Assembly (NCBI GenBank): GCA_036524155.1
Contig: DATDCV010000518.1
Coordinates: 1-56,355, forward strand
DNA: 56,355 bases
Reading direction: 5' to 3'
From: DATDCV01 sp036524155
GTDB lineage: Bacteria > Verrucomicrobiota > Verrucomicrobiia > Limisphaerales > UBA8199
The notes under the pieces were generated by a model, which saw only the letters and a list, made by a program, of their open reading frames with translations, did no database searches and was not told the DNA's origin. Both the position numbers and the translations under genes were made by a program. Numbering within the stretch: the stretch's first letter is position 1; each line of letters begins with the position of its first letter. Of the stretch, positions 1 through 9,260 are shown in pieces.

Positions 1-1
1 C

Positions 2-3000
2 AGCAACCTCGCCGACCAATCAGCCGCCGGAAATCGGATCGCGCCCAATTCGCAAACCAACTTCGTGGTGTCGAGTTACACCCCCGTCTTGATTGGCAAC
101 GCCTCCCCTTCCGGAGGCCAGGTCCCCGCCGGCAACGGTTACGACATCTCCGGCGGCGGCTCTGGTATAACCGGTTCCGCGGACCAATGCCGGTTTAGCT
201 ACCAGCTCCGCACGGGCGACTTCGATGTCAAAGTCCGGGTTGTCTCCCTCGAACTGGCGGATGCGTGGTCGCAAGCGGGCCTGATGGCCCGTGAAGACCT
301 GACTGCCGGCTCGCGTTCCGCCAGCGTGCTGGCCACCCCAACCATCAGCGGCGCTTTCTTCGAATCTCGCAGCGCGACCAACGGCACAGCCGCTCTATCT
401 GGATCGTTCCCGGTGAACTTTCCCCACACCTGGCTGCGGCTCAAACGGGCGGGGAATACTCTGACGGGATACGCCGGATTCGACGGGCTGAACTGGTCGC
501 AGTTGGGCAGCGTCACCATGACCCTCCCGGCCGACCTCAACCTCGGCTTTGTGGTCTCGAGCTACAACACCAATCAACTCGCCACCGCCGCCTTTCGTGA
601 TTTCTCCCCGGTTTCTCTCGTCGGCACGAATCCTATGCCGCTGATTGAACCGCTGGGCCAGTGCAGCCGCCGCACCAGCCTCGTTATCTCCGAGATCATG
701 TATCACCCAGCCCAAAGCAACCTGGCGTTCGTTGAGATCTTTAACTCACGCGGCGAACCGCAGGACCTCGGCGGCTATCGTTTGGGGGGCAATATTGATT
801 ACACTTTTCCCGTCGGAACCTGGCTGCCGGGTGGAGGATTCGTCGTCGTCGCCAAATCACCCGCCGACTTGCAGAACGCTTACGGCATCTCCGGCGTCTT
901 CGGCCCGTACACCAACAACCTGCCCAATGGTAACGGCACCGTGCGCCTGCTGAACCAATCCGGCGCGATTTTTCTGGAGGTGAACTATTCCGACCAACCG
1001 CCATGGCCCGTCTCCGCCGATGGCGCGGGTCATTCGCTCGTCCTGGCGCGGTCCTCCTACGGCGAGGACAACCCCCAGGCCTGGGCGGCGAGCGACGCGA
1101 TTGGCGGCTCTCCCGGCAGGACGGATCCCTACACTGTCGGCCCACTACGCAACGTGGTGATCAACGAGTTCCTCGCTCACACGGACGACCCCGAGGTGGA
1201 TTACATCGAATTGTACAACCACAGCACGGATCCGGTGGATATCTCCGGCTGCATCCTGACCGACGATGCCGCCACCAACAAGCTGGTCATTGCCCAAGGC
1301 ACTTCCATTCCAGCTCGAGGGTTCGTTTATTTCACGCAGACCAACATGAACTTCTCGTTGAGCGCAGACGGGGAGACGATTTACCTCAAAAACCCCGGCC
1401 GGACGCGCATCCTGGATGCCGTGCGCTTTGGCGGACAGCAAAACGGCGTCGCCGCCGGGCGAGTTCCGGATGGCGGTAGCCAATTCTATCGGCTGCAATC
1501 GAAGACACCGGGCAAGCCCAACGGCGCCGCTCTCGTGAGTGATATCGTCATCAATGAGATCATGTACTCACCCATTTCACTGGATGACGACGACCAATAT
1601 GTCGAACTCTATAACCGGAGTACCAGTGCTGTGGACCTCTCCGGCTGGAAGTTCGTTTCCGGAATTAACTTCACTTTTCCTCCGGGCGCATTGATTGCAC
1701 CGGACGGCTATATGGTGGTGGCTCGCAATTCGGCGCGGATGCTGACCAACTATCCGAACCTGAACGCCGCCAACCTGGTCGGCGACTTTGGCGGCAAACT
1801 TTCGCACCGAGGTGAACGCGCGGCCCTCGCCATGCCCGACACCATCGTTTCCACCAACAGTTCCGGAGTCGTCGTCACGAACAAGATCGAGATCGTCGTC
1901 GACGAAGTCACCTACCAGGTGGGTGGCCGCTGGCCACAATGGGCGGCCGGAGGAGGGAGCAGCCTGGAATTAATCGATCCTCATGCCGACCACCGCCAGG
2001 CAGCCAACTGGGCCGATAGCGACGAAACTCACAAGGCGCCGTGGACCCAGATCTGGGCCACCGGCACAATTGACAACGGGCGGACCAGTTCAATCCTCGC
2101 CGACCAGTTGCAGGTCCTGCTGCAGGGCGCGGGCGAGTGCCTGATTGATAACGTCCAGGTGATCGATTCGAGCGGCAACAACCGAATCGCCAATTCTGCT
2201 TTCGAGACGGACGCCTCCGGGTGGACGGCCGAGGGGACGGAGTCGCCCTCAGGCCTGGAAACGACTGAAGGTTATCAGAGCGCCCGCTCTTACCATGTAC
2301 GCGCGATTGACCGTGGCGATAACCAGGTCAACCGCATCCGGACGCCGTTGACCAGTTCGCTGCCGATAGGCATGCAGAACGTCACGATCAAGGCTGCCGT
2401 ACGCTGGCTCAGGGGCCATCCCGAAATTCTCTTGCGACTGCGGGGCAACTGGCTGGAATGCGTGGGCGAACTGGCGCTGCCGGCGCGCCCTGGCACTCCC
2501 GGAGCGCGCAATAGCTGCTATGCGGCCAACGCCGCGCCGGCGATCTTCGAGGTGCGACATGACCCCTTGCTGCCGCAGGCCAGCAAGCCCATCGTGGTTA
2601 CCGCCCAGGCCAGCGATCCGGACGGGCTCGGCTCGTTCACGCTCAAGTATCGTTTGGACCCGAGCACCAGCTACGTTTCGGTTCCCATGAACGACAGTGG
2701 AACCAATGGCGACGCAGTGGCGGGCGACGGCGTCTTTAGCGCCACCATTCCCGGACAGCCTGCCGGCACATTGGTCGCCTTTTACCTCCAGGCTTCGGAT
2801 TTGGCGGCGGCACCCGCGAGCGCGACGTTTCCCAAGGATGCTCCCACCCGGGAGTGTCTGGTCCGCATCGGCGAAGTCCAGCCCGTGGGCAATTTCCCCG
2901 TGTATCGGGTGTGGATGACACAATCGACATTCAACGCCTGGTCAGGGCGCAACAAACTGGACAACACCCCGAACGACGTGACCTTCGTGCTGGGAGGCAG

Positions 3001-6000
3001 CCGCGTGGTCTATAACACCGAGGCATTGTATGCGGGCAGCCCGCATATCGCGCCCGGCTATTGCGGACCCACCTGCGGCCGCTGCGCTTACACTGTCACT
3101 TTCCCCGCCGACGACTTGTTCCTGGGCGAGCGGAACCTGGTGCTCGATTGGCCGGGCGGGCACGGCAATGAAACCAGCGCCATGCAAGAAGAAATGGCTT
3201 ACTGGATCGCCGACCGCATCGGCTTGCCCTTTTCTCATCGCTATATCATCCGCTTGCACGTTAACGGCGTCACCGACGACGCCCGGTCGGCGGTGTTCGA
3301 GGCGGTGTGGCAACCTGGTGGCAGCTTCGTCAACGCCTGGTCGCCGCAGGATTCGTCGGGGCAGTTCTTTAAAATCGACCAGTGCTTTGAATTCAACGAC
3401 TCGGGTGGCAACATGACCGCGCCCGGCCCTCTTCTTCAAAATTTCACCACCACCGGCGGTGCCAAGAAACGGGAAGCATACCGATGGAATTTCAACTACC
3501 GCGCCGGCGATCGCTTCAACGATTACACCAATCTCTTTTCGCTAGTGGATGCCGTGAACGCGACCAGACCCGAACCCTACACCGCCGCCACGGAAGCGTT
3601 GGTCGATGTCGAGGAGTGGATGGGCATTTTTGCCACCGAGCATATCATCGTCAATTTCGACGCGTATGGCCATACGATCGGGAAGAACATGTACGCTTAC
3701 CTGCCCTCACACGGGAAGTGGCAGCTTTACATGTTCGACCTCGATTGGCTGATGCTGGCCGCGGTGAATTTCAACGCCAGCTACGGCCCCAGCACAGCGC
3801 CGATGTTCAACGCCGAGGACCCGACCATCACGACTATGTATGCCCACCCGCCTTTCCTGCGAGCCTATTGGCGGGCTGTCGAGCGGGCAGTCAACGGTCC
3901 CCTGGATGCAGCGCAATGCAATCCGCTCATGGACGCCAAATACCGTTCCCTGGTGGCTAACGGAGTCGCCTGGTGCGATGGGCAGCGCCTGACCGATCCG
4001 ACCTCGGTGAAAACCTGGTTCAGCCAACGGCGTGCCGCGCTCCAGGCGCAGTTAGCGGCCGTGGCCGCACCCCTGTCTATCGGCTCGGTTCAGGTCAGCA
4101 ACAACATCGCCCAAATCTCCGGCACTGCGCCAATCGCAGCCCAAACGCTGTGGTTCAACGGCGGTGATTACCCTCTCACCTGGACCAGTGTGAGCAATTG
4201 GACGGCCCGGGTTCCGCTCCAGCCAGGCAACAACTCGCTGAGCGTGGTTGGGGTCGACTGGCAGGGCCAGCCCTTGCCTGGCGTGAGCACGACGGTGGCG
4301 GCCGCCTACAACGGGGCTGCATCGTCACCCGTGGGCCAGGTGGTCATCAACGAGATCATGTACAATCCGCTCGTTCCGGACGGACAATACGTGGAGCTTT
4401 ACAATAATTCCAGCGCGCTGAGCTACGATCTCTCGGGCTGGCAGTTCCATGGCCTGAGTTACACCTTTCCCGCCGGCGCTCTCCTCGGCCCCGGTCAATT
4501 TCTCGTGCTGGCAGCCAACCGCTCTGCTTTCGCCGCAACCTACGGCGCAACCAATTTGGTGTTTGACACCTTTGGCGGCACGCTTCAGGCCGATGGAGAA
4601 ACTCTCTCGCTGGTCTTCCCGGGAACAAATGCGGCCAGCGACCAAATCGTGTCGCGGGTGCGTTACGGCGCCGCTCCGCCGTGGCCGACCGAGCCGGGCG
4701 GCACCGGCAGCGCCCTCCAACTGGTGGACCCGCGCCAGGACAATTGGCGCCTCGGCAATTGGGCGGCCGCGTCGACCAACAAACCTGGGTCCCTCCCTCC
4801 TCAATGGGTCCAGGTAGTCGCCACCGGCGTCGCCTCAAGTTCCCGGCTCGATATTTATCTCCAGAGTTCGGGTATTGTTTACCTCGACGACGTCCAATTG
4901 GTGGCAGGTTCCACACCGGGTGCAGGCCAGAATCTTGTTGCCAACGGCGATTTCGAAACTCCGCTCGCTGCGTCCTGGAGCGCCGGCCCGGACTTTTCGC
5001 TTTCCGGCCTGAATACCGTCAACAAGCACACGGGCAGCACCGGTCTTGAACTCGTGAGCACTGGCGTCGGGAATACGAGCGGGAACGCCTTGTTCCAGGA
5101 CATCAATCCACCGCTCGCCACCGGCCAGACTTACACGTTGAGCTGTTGGTACCTCCAAAGCACCAACCTTAATTCTCCAAACCTTGTCATTGAGTTGTCT
5201 GGTTCCGGGGTGAGCAGCGGCACAATTAAAACGGTCGTGCCAGGGCTCGGCCCTGTGCTCATGGCCGCGACACCTGGCGCCATCAATAGCGTGAACGCGG
5301 CATTGCCGTCCTTCCCGCCTTTGTGGATCAACGAACTCCAGGTCGACAACCTCACGGGCATCACCAATCGCGGCGGTACCCGTACTCCCTGGCTGGAACT
5401 CTACAATCCCAGCACGAACGCGGTTTCACTGAGCGGCCTCTACCTGGCCAACTCTTATTCAAATCTGGCCGCCTGGGCCTTTCCGGCGGATGCCGGCATT
5501 AATCCGGGCCAGTTCCTCGTCGTGTTTGCCGATGGGCTCACGGCTCTCTCGTCCGCCAACGAACTGCACACGAGTTTTGCACTCACAAGTGGCAGCGGCT
5601 CGGTTCTCTTGAGCCGAATCTACAATAACCAGCCGCAAGTCCTGGATTACCTGGATTATCAGAACCTCACCCCAAACCGCTCCTTCGGTTCGTTCCCCGA
5701 CGGCCAGAGTTTTACCCGGCAGGAGTTCTTCTATGTCAGCCCCGCCGCGACCAACAACGGGACCAGCGGCCCGCTGAGCGTCCGCATCAATGAAATCATG
5801 GCCGGCAACACCCATACCCTGGCTAACCCGGTCAGCGGCAAATTCAGCGACTGGTTCGAACTCTACAACTACGGCGCCACCACCGCGAATCTCGGTGGCT
5901 ATTATCTCTCCGATGAACTTACGAATCAGCTCAAATTCCAGATCCCCGCGGGTTACGCGATTCCGCCCGGCGGTTTCCTACTGGTCTGGGCCGATGGCAA

Positions 6001-6715
6001 GGACACTAACGGCACACCCGACTTGCACATCAGTTTCAAGCTGAACAAAGGCGGCGAAAGCCTGGGCCTCTTTGGCTCCGATGGGGTCGCTGTCGATTAC
6101 CTGACCTACGGCCCGCAATTGGACGATGTCAGCCTGGGCCGGTTCCCGGATGGCAGCGGACCGCTCTATCTAATGCCACAGGCTACTCCGCGCACCAATA
6201 ATGTGATTCCGAATACGCCGCCGACTATCTCGCCGATTCCAGACCGCTCGCTGACGCTTGGTCAAACCTTAACCTTCAGTGTCAGCGCCGCCGACAGCGA
6301 CTTGCCGCCGCAAAGCCTCACATTCGGTCTCGCGGCGGAAGCGCCCGCCAACGCGACCATCAACCCGTTAACTGGGCTCTTCAGTTGGACGCCGCAGACC
6401 GCTCCCAGCACCAATTCCATCACGGTGATCGTCACTGATAATGGCACGCCGGCCTTGAGCACTAGCGCCGGCTTTACCGTGTGGGTCCTCCTGCCGCCGC
6501 AGATGTCCTCTGTCGTGGCGAACGGCAGCCAGTTTACCCTGTCTTGGCTCAGCGTCAGCGGCCAAATCTATCAGCTTGAGTTTAGCGACGACCTCGCCGC
6601 AGCCGCATGGAGCGCCGTCGGCGGACCCGTTGCCGGCACCGGCCAGGAACTCACCCTTACCCTCGACCTGGGGGCTGCAAATCAGAGATTCTACCGGCTG
6701 CGACTGATGCCCTAA
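2..6715 (+). CDS. Giant surface protein with lamin-tail repeats and CotH-kinase-like domain (5' end outside window)
   Basis: The frame is open to the left edge, so the start is outside the window; the stop is TAA at 6713-6715. Over 2,200 residues are visible. Near the left is a laminin-G/DUF1349-like beta-sandwich. Six lamin-tail domains follow, each opening with a motif like VVINEIMYNP and then VELYN or FELYN, at about 670-1110, 1145-1520, 1530-1990, 4330-4800, 5315-5770 and 5785-6200. Between the third and fourth is a CotH-kinase-like region (about 2900-4060; GGHGNETSAMQEEMAYW, then FDLDWLM). A carbohydrate-binding-like sandwich lies near 4930-5260. The C-terminus has a cadherin-like domain (6205-6490) and a small beta domain ending QRFYRLRLMP, a tail style I associate with Verrucomicrobiota. 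It is probably exported and surface-attached. Lamin-tail/CotH proteins of this type are widespread but their role is unknown; protein phosphorylation and adhesion are both possible. Confidence 0.85.
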   Translation, partial: SNLADQSAAGNRIAPNSQTNFVVSSYTPVLIGNASPSGGQVPAGNGYDISGGGSGITGSADQCRFSYQLRTGDFDVKVRVVSLELADAWSQAGLMAREDLTAGSRSASVLATPTISGAFFESRSATNGTAALSGSFPVNFPHTWLRLKRAGNTLTGYAGFDGLNWSQLGSVTMTLPADLNLGFVVSSYNTNQLATAAFRDFSPVSLVGTNPMPLIEPLGQCSRRTSLVISEIMYHPAQSNLAFVEIFNSRGEPQDLGGYRLGGNIDYTFPVGTWLPGGGFVVVAKSPADLQNAYGISGVFGPYTNNLPNGNGTVRLLNQSGAIFLEVNYSDQPPWPVSADGAGHSLVLARSSYGEDNPQAWAASDAIGGSPGRTDPYTVGPLRNVVINEFLAHTDDPEVDYIELYNHSTDPVDISGCILTDDAATNKLVIAQGTSIPARGFVYFTQTNMNFSLSADGETIYLKNPGRTRILDAVRFGGQQNGVAAGRVPDGGSQFYRLQSKTPGKPNGAALVSDIVINEIMYSPISLDDDDQYVELYNRSTSAVDLSGWKFVSGINFTFPPGALIAPDGYMVVARNSARMLTNYPNLNAANLVGDFGGKLSHRGERAALAMPDTIVSTNSSGVVVTNKIEIVVDEVTYQVGGRWPQWAAGGGSSLELIDPHADHRQAANWADSDETHKAPWTQIWATGTIDNGRTSSILADQLQVLLQGAGECLIDNVQVIDSSGNNRIANSAFETDASGWTAEGTESPSGLETTEGYQSARSYHVRAIDRGDNQVNRIRTPLTSSLPIGMQNVTIKAAVRWLRGHPEILLRLRGNWLECVGELALPARPGTPGARNSCYAANAAPAIFEVRHDPLLPQASKPIVVTAQASDPDGLGSFTLKYRLDPSTSYVSVPMNDSGTNGDAVAGDGVFSATIPGQPAGTLVAFYLQASDLAAAPASATFPKDAPTRECLVRIGEVQPVGNFPVYRVWMTQSTFNAWSGRNKLDNTPNDVTFVLGGSRVVYNTEALYAGSPHIAPGYCGPTCGRCAYTVTFPADDLFLGERNLVLDWPGGHGNETSAMQEEMAYWIADRIGLPFSHRYIIRLHVNGVTDDARSAVFEAVWQPGGSFVNAWSPQDSSGQFFKIDQCFEFNDSGGNMTAPGPLLQNFTTTGGAKKREAYRWNFNYRAGDRFNDYTNLFSLVDAVNATRPEPYTAATEALVDVEEWMGIFATEHIIVNFDAYGHTIGKNMYAYLPSHGKWQLYMFDLDWLMLAAVNFNASYGPSTAPMFNAEDPTITTMYAHPPFLRAYWRAVERAVNGPLDAAQCNPLMDAKYRSLVANGVAWCDGQRLTDPTSVKTWFSQRRAALQAQLAAVAAPLSIGSVQVSNNIAQISGTAPIAAQTLWFNGGDYPLTWTSVSNWTARVPLQPGNNSLSVVGVDWQGQPLPGVSTTVAAAYNGAASSPVGQVVINEIMYNPLVPDGQYVELYNNSSALSYDLSGWQFHGLSYTFPAGALLGPGQFLVLAANRSAFAATYGATNLVFDTFGGTLQADGETLSLVFPGTNAASDQIVSRVRYGAAPPWPTEPGGTGSALQLVDPRQDNWRLGNWAAASTNKPGSLPPQWVQVVATGVASSSRLDIYLQSSGIVYLDDVQLVAGSTPGAGQNLVANGDFETPLAASWSAGPDFSLSGLNTVNKHTGSTGLELVSTGVGNTSGNALFQDINPPLATGQTYTLSCWYLQSTNLNSPNLVIELSGSGVSSGTIKTVVPGLGPVLMAATPGAINSVNAALPSFPPLWINELQVDNLTGITNRGGTRTPWLELYNPSTNAVSLSGLYLANSYSNLAAWAFPADAGINPGQFLVVFADGLTALSSANELHTSFALTSGSGSVLLSRIYNNQPQVLDYLDYQNLTPNRSFGSFPDGQSFTRQEFFYVSPAATNNGTSGPLSVRINEIMAGNTHTLANPVSGKFSDWFELYNYGATTANLGGYYLSDELTNQLKFQIPAGYAIPPGGFLLVWADGKDTNGTPDLHISFKLNKGGESLGLFGSDGVAVDYLTYGPQLDDVSLGRFPDGSGPLYLMPQATPRTNNVIPNTPPTISPIPDRSLTLGQTLTFSVSAADSDLPPQSLTFGLAAEAPANATINPLTGLFSWTPQTAPSTNSITVIVTDNGTPALSTSAGFTVWVLLPPQMSSVVANGSQFTLSWLSVSGQIYQLEFSDDLAAAAWSAVGGPVAGTGQELTLTLDLGAANQRFYRLRLMP

Positions 6716-6732
6716 GCCCGTGTCTGAAAAAT

Positions 6733-6808
6733 GTAGCCGCCGACGTGAGGAGGCGGATTCCGTGGCCAAAACGCGCCAGGTCCACCGCCTCCTCACGTCG
6801 GCGGCTAC
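6733..6808. repeat. Perfect 24-bp inverted repeat with 28-bp spacer (REP-like palindrome)
   Basis: The left arm at 6733-6756 begins GTAGCCGCCGACGTGAGGAG and is exactly reverse-complementary to the right arm at 6785-6808; 28 bp separate them. It sits 17 bp past the stop of the giant surface protein. The transcript would form a very stable hairpin, so it could act as a terminator, although no U-run follows the right arm. Length, symmetry and position after a gene resemble REP/BIME-type dispersed palindromes. No second copy was seen in this window. Confidence 0.8.
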
Positions 6809-6915
6809 TACGAGGATTGCGATTCTCCAGACGCGCTTTAGGCCCTGAGTGTTGGCCGACTGGATGATCCGCTTCTGAGCGTGCCTTCCTGCCTCCTTCG
6901 GGTAAGAATGTTGGC

Positions 6916-7414
6916 ATGTGCACAGTTGCCTGTAGACTCCCGGTAGCCTTGGCGCTGCTCTTAAGCGTCGCCTGCCCAGCAGCCTCGGCGGATTACCACC
7001 CCAGACCGGGAGCACCACGCGGCACCGTGGTTCGCCGCCTATGTGGCGGCCCAGGCGACGCAAGCCAAATTAGCGACGATCAACGCGCTGGACGCAAACT
7101 ATCGGTTCCAGAACGACAGCACGTTCTCTGGCACCCACTGGTCTAACCGCACCCACACGATGCAGTTCGGCGGCAACAAACTGGAGACAACCAAGGCCGA
7201 CGAGCCGGCCCATGCCGCTGACAACTTCGCGCTCATCAAGAAGCCGCGGCACAACGTCCATACGATGCTCTCGCTCTTGGGCGATACGCAGGTGAGCTTT
7301 TCGCCGGGGATGAACGACCAGGTCAGCGGTTTGGCGACCCGGCTGAGGGCCCTTTTCCCGGGGACGTCGTCCTTCACCTCCGTCAAGCAAAGAAATAAAA
7401 TTGACTCTCAGCTT
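6916..7414 (+). pseudogene. Possible frameshifted remnant of an exported protein
   Basis: An ATG at 6916 starts a good signal peptide (MCTVACRLPVALALLLSV, cleavage after ASA), but that frame soon becomes proline/arginine-rich and stops at 7146. A different frame from about 6965 to 7414 looks more protein-like (PWFAAYVAAQATQAKLATI, then HTMQFGGNKLE) and runs without a stop into the start of the next gene. One frameshift near 7000 would join signal peptide and body. The family is not recognised. It may be a decayed gene, or noncoding sequence with chance open frames. Confidence 0.3.
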
Positions 7415-8803
7415 ATGAAAGCACACAAGCCGTTTATTGGTTTCCGCGCACTGTGTCTGTTGGCAACCGTGGGTCTGCTGGCGAACTCTGGCAAGCCTGG
7501 CGCTGCAGCCAACGCTCCTGAGACTTCAGTCAAGAACCTCAAACTCAAGGTCAGCGCCAACGGGCGTTATTTCGTCGATCAGCAGGGTAAGCCGTTCTTC
7601 TACCTGGGTGACACTTGTTGGCTTTTGTTCCAGCGGCTCAACCACGAGGAGCTGGATGAGTATTTGAAGGATCGCGTAGCCAAGGGCTTCACGGTGATGC
7701 AGGCGTATGTGATCCGCGGTCTGGGCAAGCAGCACCCGGACGGCAACTCGTCGCTCCTCGGTGCGTCACCATTCATCGACCGCGACCCGACAAGGCCCAA
7801 TGAGGAGTTCTTCAAGAACATGGACTACACGGTCGACCGGGCCAACGAATTGGGCCTCGTCATGGGCCTGGTGACGGCCAAGTCGTGGCATGTCACCGAC
7901 CATTCAGAAAAAATCTTCGACGAAAAGAATGCCTACACGTTCGGCAAATTCCTCGGTGAACGATACAAAAACAATGCGGTGATGTGGTTTCCCGGCGGTG
8001 ACTCCGACCCGGGGAAATACGACGCCATCTGGGTAGCCATGGCTAAGGGTCTGAAAGACGGCTGCGGCGGCAGCCAGCTTATTTGCTACCACGGCCAAGG
8101 GAGCACCTCGTCATCCATGTGGTTTCATAACGCAGACTGGCTCGACTTCAACTCCATCCAGTCCGGCCACAACTTTGGCTCGGACAGCTACGCCTTCGTC
8201 AGCAAGGATTACGCACTGACGCCGGCCAAACCGACCGTAGATATGGAACCGGCCTACGAGAATCACCCCACGGGAGCCGATAAGCCGCGTGTTGATTCCC
8301 ACAAGGTGCGCACCCAGGCTTACCTGGCCATGCTCGCTGGGGCGGCGGGACACGGCTATGGCTCCCTGGACCTTTTCTATTTCTATAAAGATACCGACGG
8401 CCCTTTCCCGAAAAATGGTTTTCAGCATTGGCGCACGGCCATGGCCTACGAGGGTTCTCGGCAGGTCGGATACATGCGCCGCCTGTTTGAGGAACGGCCG
8501 TGGTACAAAATGGTTCCCGATCAGTCGGTCCTCGCCTCTAACCCGGGCGGGGGTCCCTTCCGCCTCGCTGCCGCGCGGGCGGAAGACCGGAGCTTCGCGG
8601 TCGCCTACACGCCGGTGGGTCAGCCCCTGAAGATCGCGCTGAAGGCGATCAGAGCTTCGCACATCAAAGCGCAATGGTACGACCCTCGCACCGGAACGTG
8701 GAAGGCCATCGGCCAGTATCCCAATGACGGCACCCAGGAATTTGTGCCCCCTTCCCGCGCCGCCAAGGACGATTGGGTCCTCGTGCTCGACGCAATACGG
8801 TGA
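7415..8803 (+). CDS. Exported DUF4038 (apiosidase-like) glycoside hydrolase
   Basis: 462 residues from the ATG at 7415, chosen because it begins a signal peptide (MKAHKPFIGFRALCLLATVG); the frame is open 372 bp further upstream, but that part has no export signal. The body shows the DUF4038 pattern: GRYFVDQQGKPFFYLGDT near the N-terminus, a TIM-barrel with VMWFPGGDSDPG, PTVDMEPAYENHP and a C-terminal small beta domain (WYDPRTGTWKAIG). In the related GH140 apiosidases an Asp/Glu pair is catalytic; the Asp in GGDSD and the Glu in DMEPAYE are candidates by position. It leads a seven-gene operon and probably hydrolyses a glycosidic bond in a side chain outside the cytoplasm. Substrate is unknown. 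Confidence 0.85.
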   Translation: MKAHKPFIGFRALCLLATVGLLANSGKPGAAANAPETSVKNLKLKVSANGRYFVDQQGKPFFYLGDTCWLLFQRLNHEELDEYLKDRVAKGFTVMQAYVIRGLGKQHPDGNSSLLGASPFIDRDPTRPNEEFFKNMDYTVDRANELGLVMGLVTAKSWHVTDHSEKIFDEKNAYTFGKFLGERYKNNAVMWFPGGDSDPGKYDAIWVAMAKGLKDGCGGSQLICYHGQGSTSSSMWFHNADWLDFNSIQSGHNFGSDSYAFVSKDYALTPAKPTVDMEPAYENHPTGADKPRVDSHKVRTQAYLAMLAGAAGHGYGSLDLFYFYKDTDGPFPKNGFQHWRTAMAYEGSRQVGYMRRLFEERPWYKMVPDQSVLASNPGGGPFRLAAARAEDRSFAVAYTPVGQPLKIALKAIRASHIKAQWYDPRTGTWKAIGQYPNDGTQEFVPPSRAAKDDWVLVLDAIR

Positions 8804-8814
8804 AAGCGAGGCTC

Positions 8815-9252
8815 ATGTCAAAGGCTAGCTGCGTGGATTCAGCATATCGTCAGCCCTGGTTCCGTGCGGTGGTCCTCGTCGGGACCTTGTACGCCCTGGT
8901 GGGCATCGCTTTCGCCCTGCCGGCAAGCCACGCGCGTGCGTGGCGGTTGGCCGCGTGGGCCGTCAGCGGGGTGGTGTACGCGATTCATCTTGGGTTCGAG
9001 CGATTTCGTCTGCGCAATTCATCTCTGTTATCCGCACTGCATGCAGCATCGGCCGCCGCGCTCGGCGCGCTCGGTTTGGCGGTCGGGGCCAACATCCATT
9101 CCCTCTCGGTTGGCTCTACCAGCCAACATCAGCGGCTCCTGCTCATTGCACTAGTCGCGTGGCCGGTCATCACCGGTGTGCCGGCGTTTCTGGTCGGGTT
9201 GGGAGTCAGTAGCTTACTGGCAAAGTGGTCGCGGCGTTCTCGCGCAGGTTGA
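8815..9252 (+). CDS. Small integral membrane protein, four predicted TM segments
   Basis: 145 residues from the ATG at 8815, preceded by GCGAGG; the gap to the upstream gene is 11 bp. Four hydrophobic stretches are visible: around WFRAVVLVGTLYALVGIAFA, WRLAAWAVSGVVYAIHLGF, LHAASAAALGALGLAVGA and LLLIALVAWPVITGVPAFLV. The C-terminus is basic (AKWSRRSRAG). No family was recognised and no catalytic motif is apparent. It is the only membrane protein in an operon of exported enzymes and ends 8 bp before the next start, which suggests coupled expression. Its last ~40 codons are duplicated in decayed form at 19165-19290, again next to the tail of the neighbouring propeller gene, so the two genes seem to travel together. 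Confidence 0.75.
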   Translation: MSKASCVDSAYRQPWFRAVVLVGTLYALVGIAFALPASHARAWRLAAWAVSGVVYAIHLGFERFRLRNSSLLSALHAASAAALGALGLAVGANIHSLSVGSTSQHQRLLLIALVAWPVITGVPAFLVGLGVSSLLAKWSRRSRAG

Positions 9253-9260
9253 ACAAGAAC

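Noticed and set aside
7043..7414. N-terminal extension of the DUF4038 protein by 124 residues
   Set aside because: It would bury the signal peptide inside the chain; the internal ATG at 7415 starts a proper export signal.
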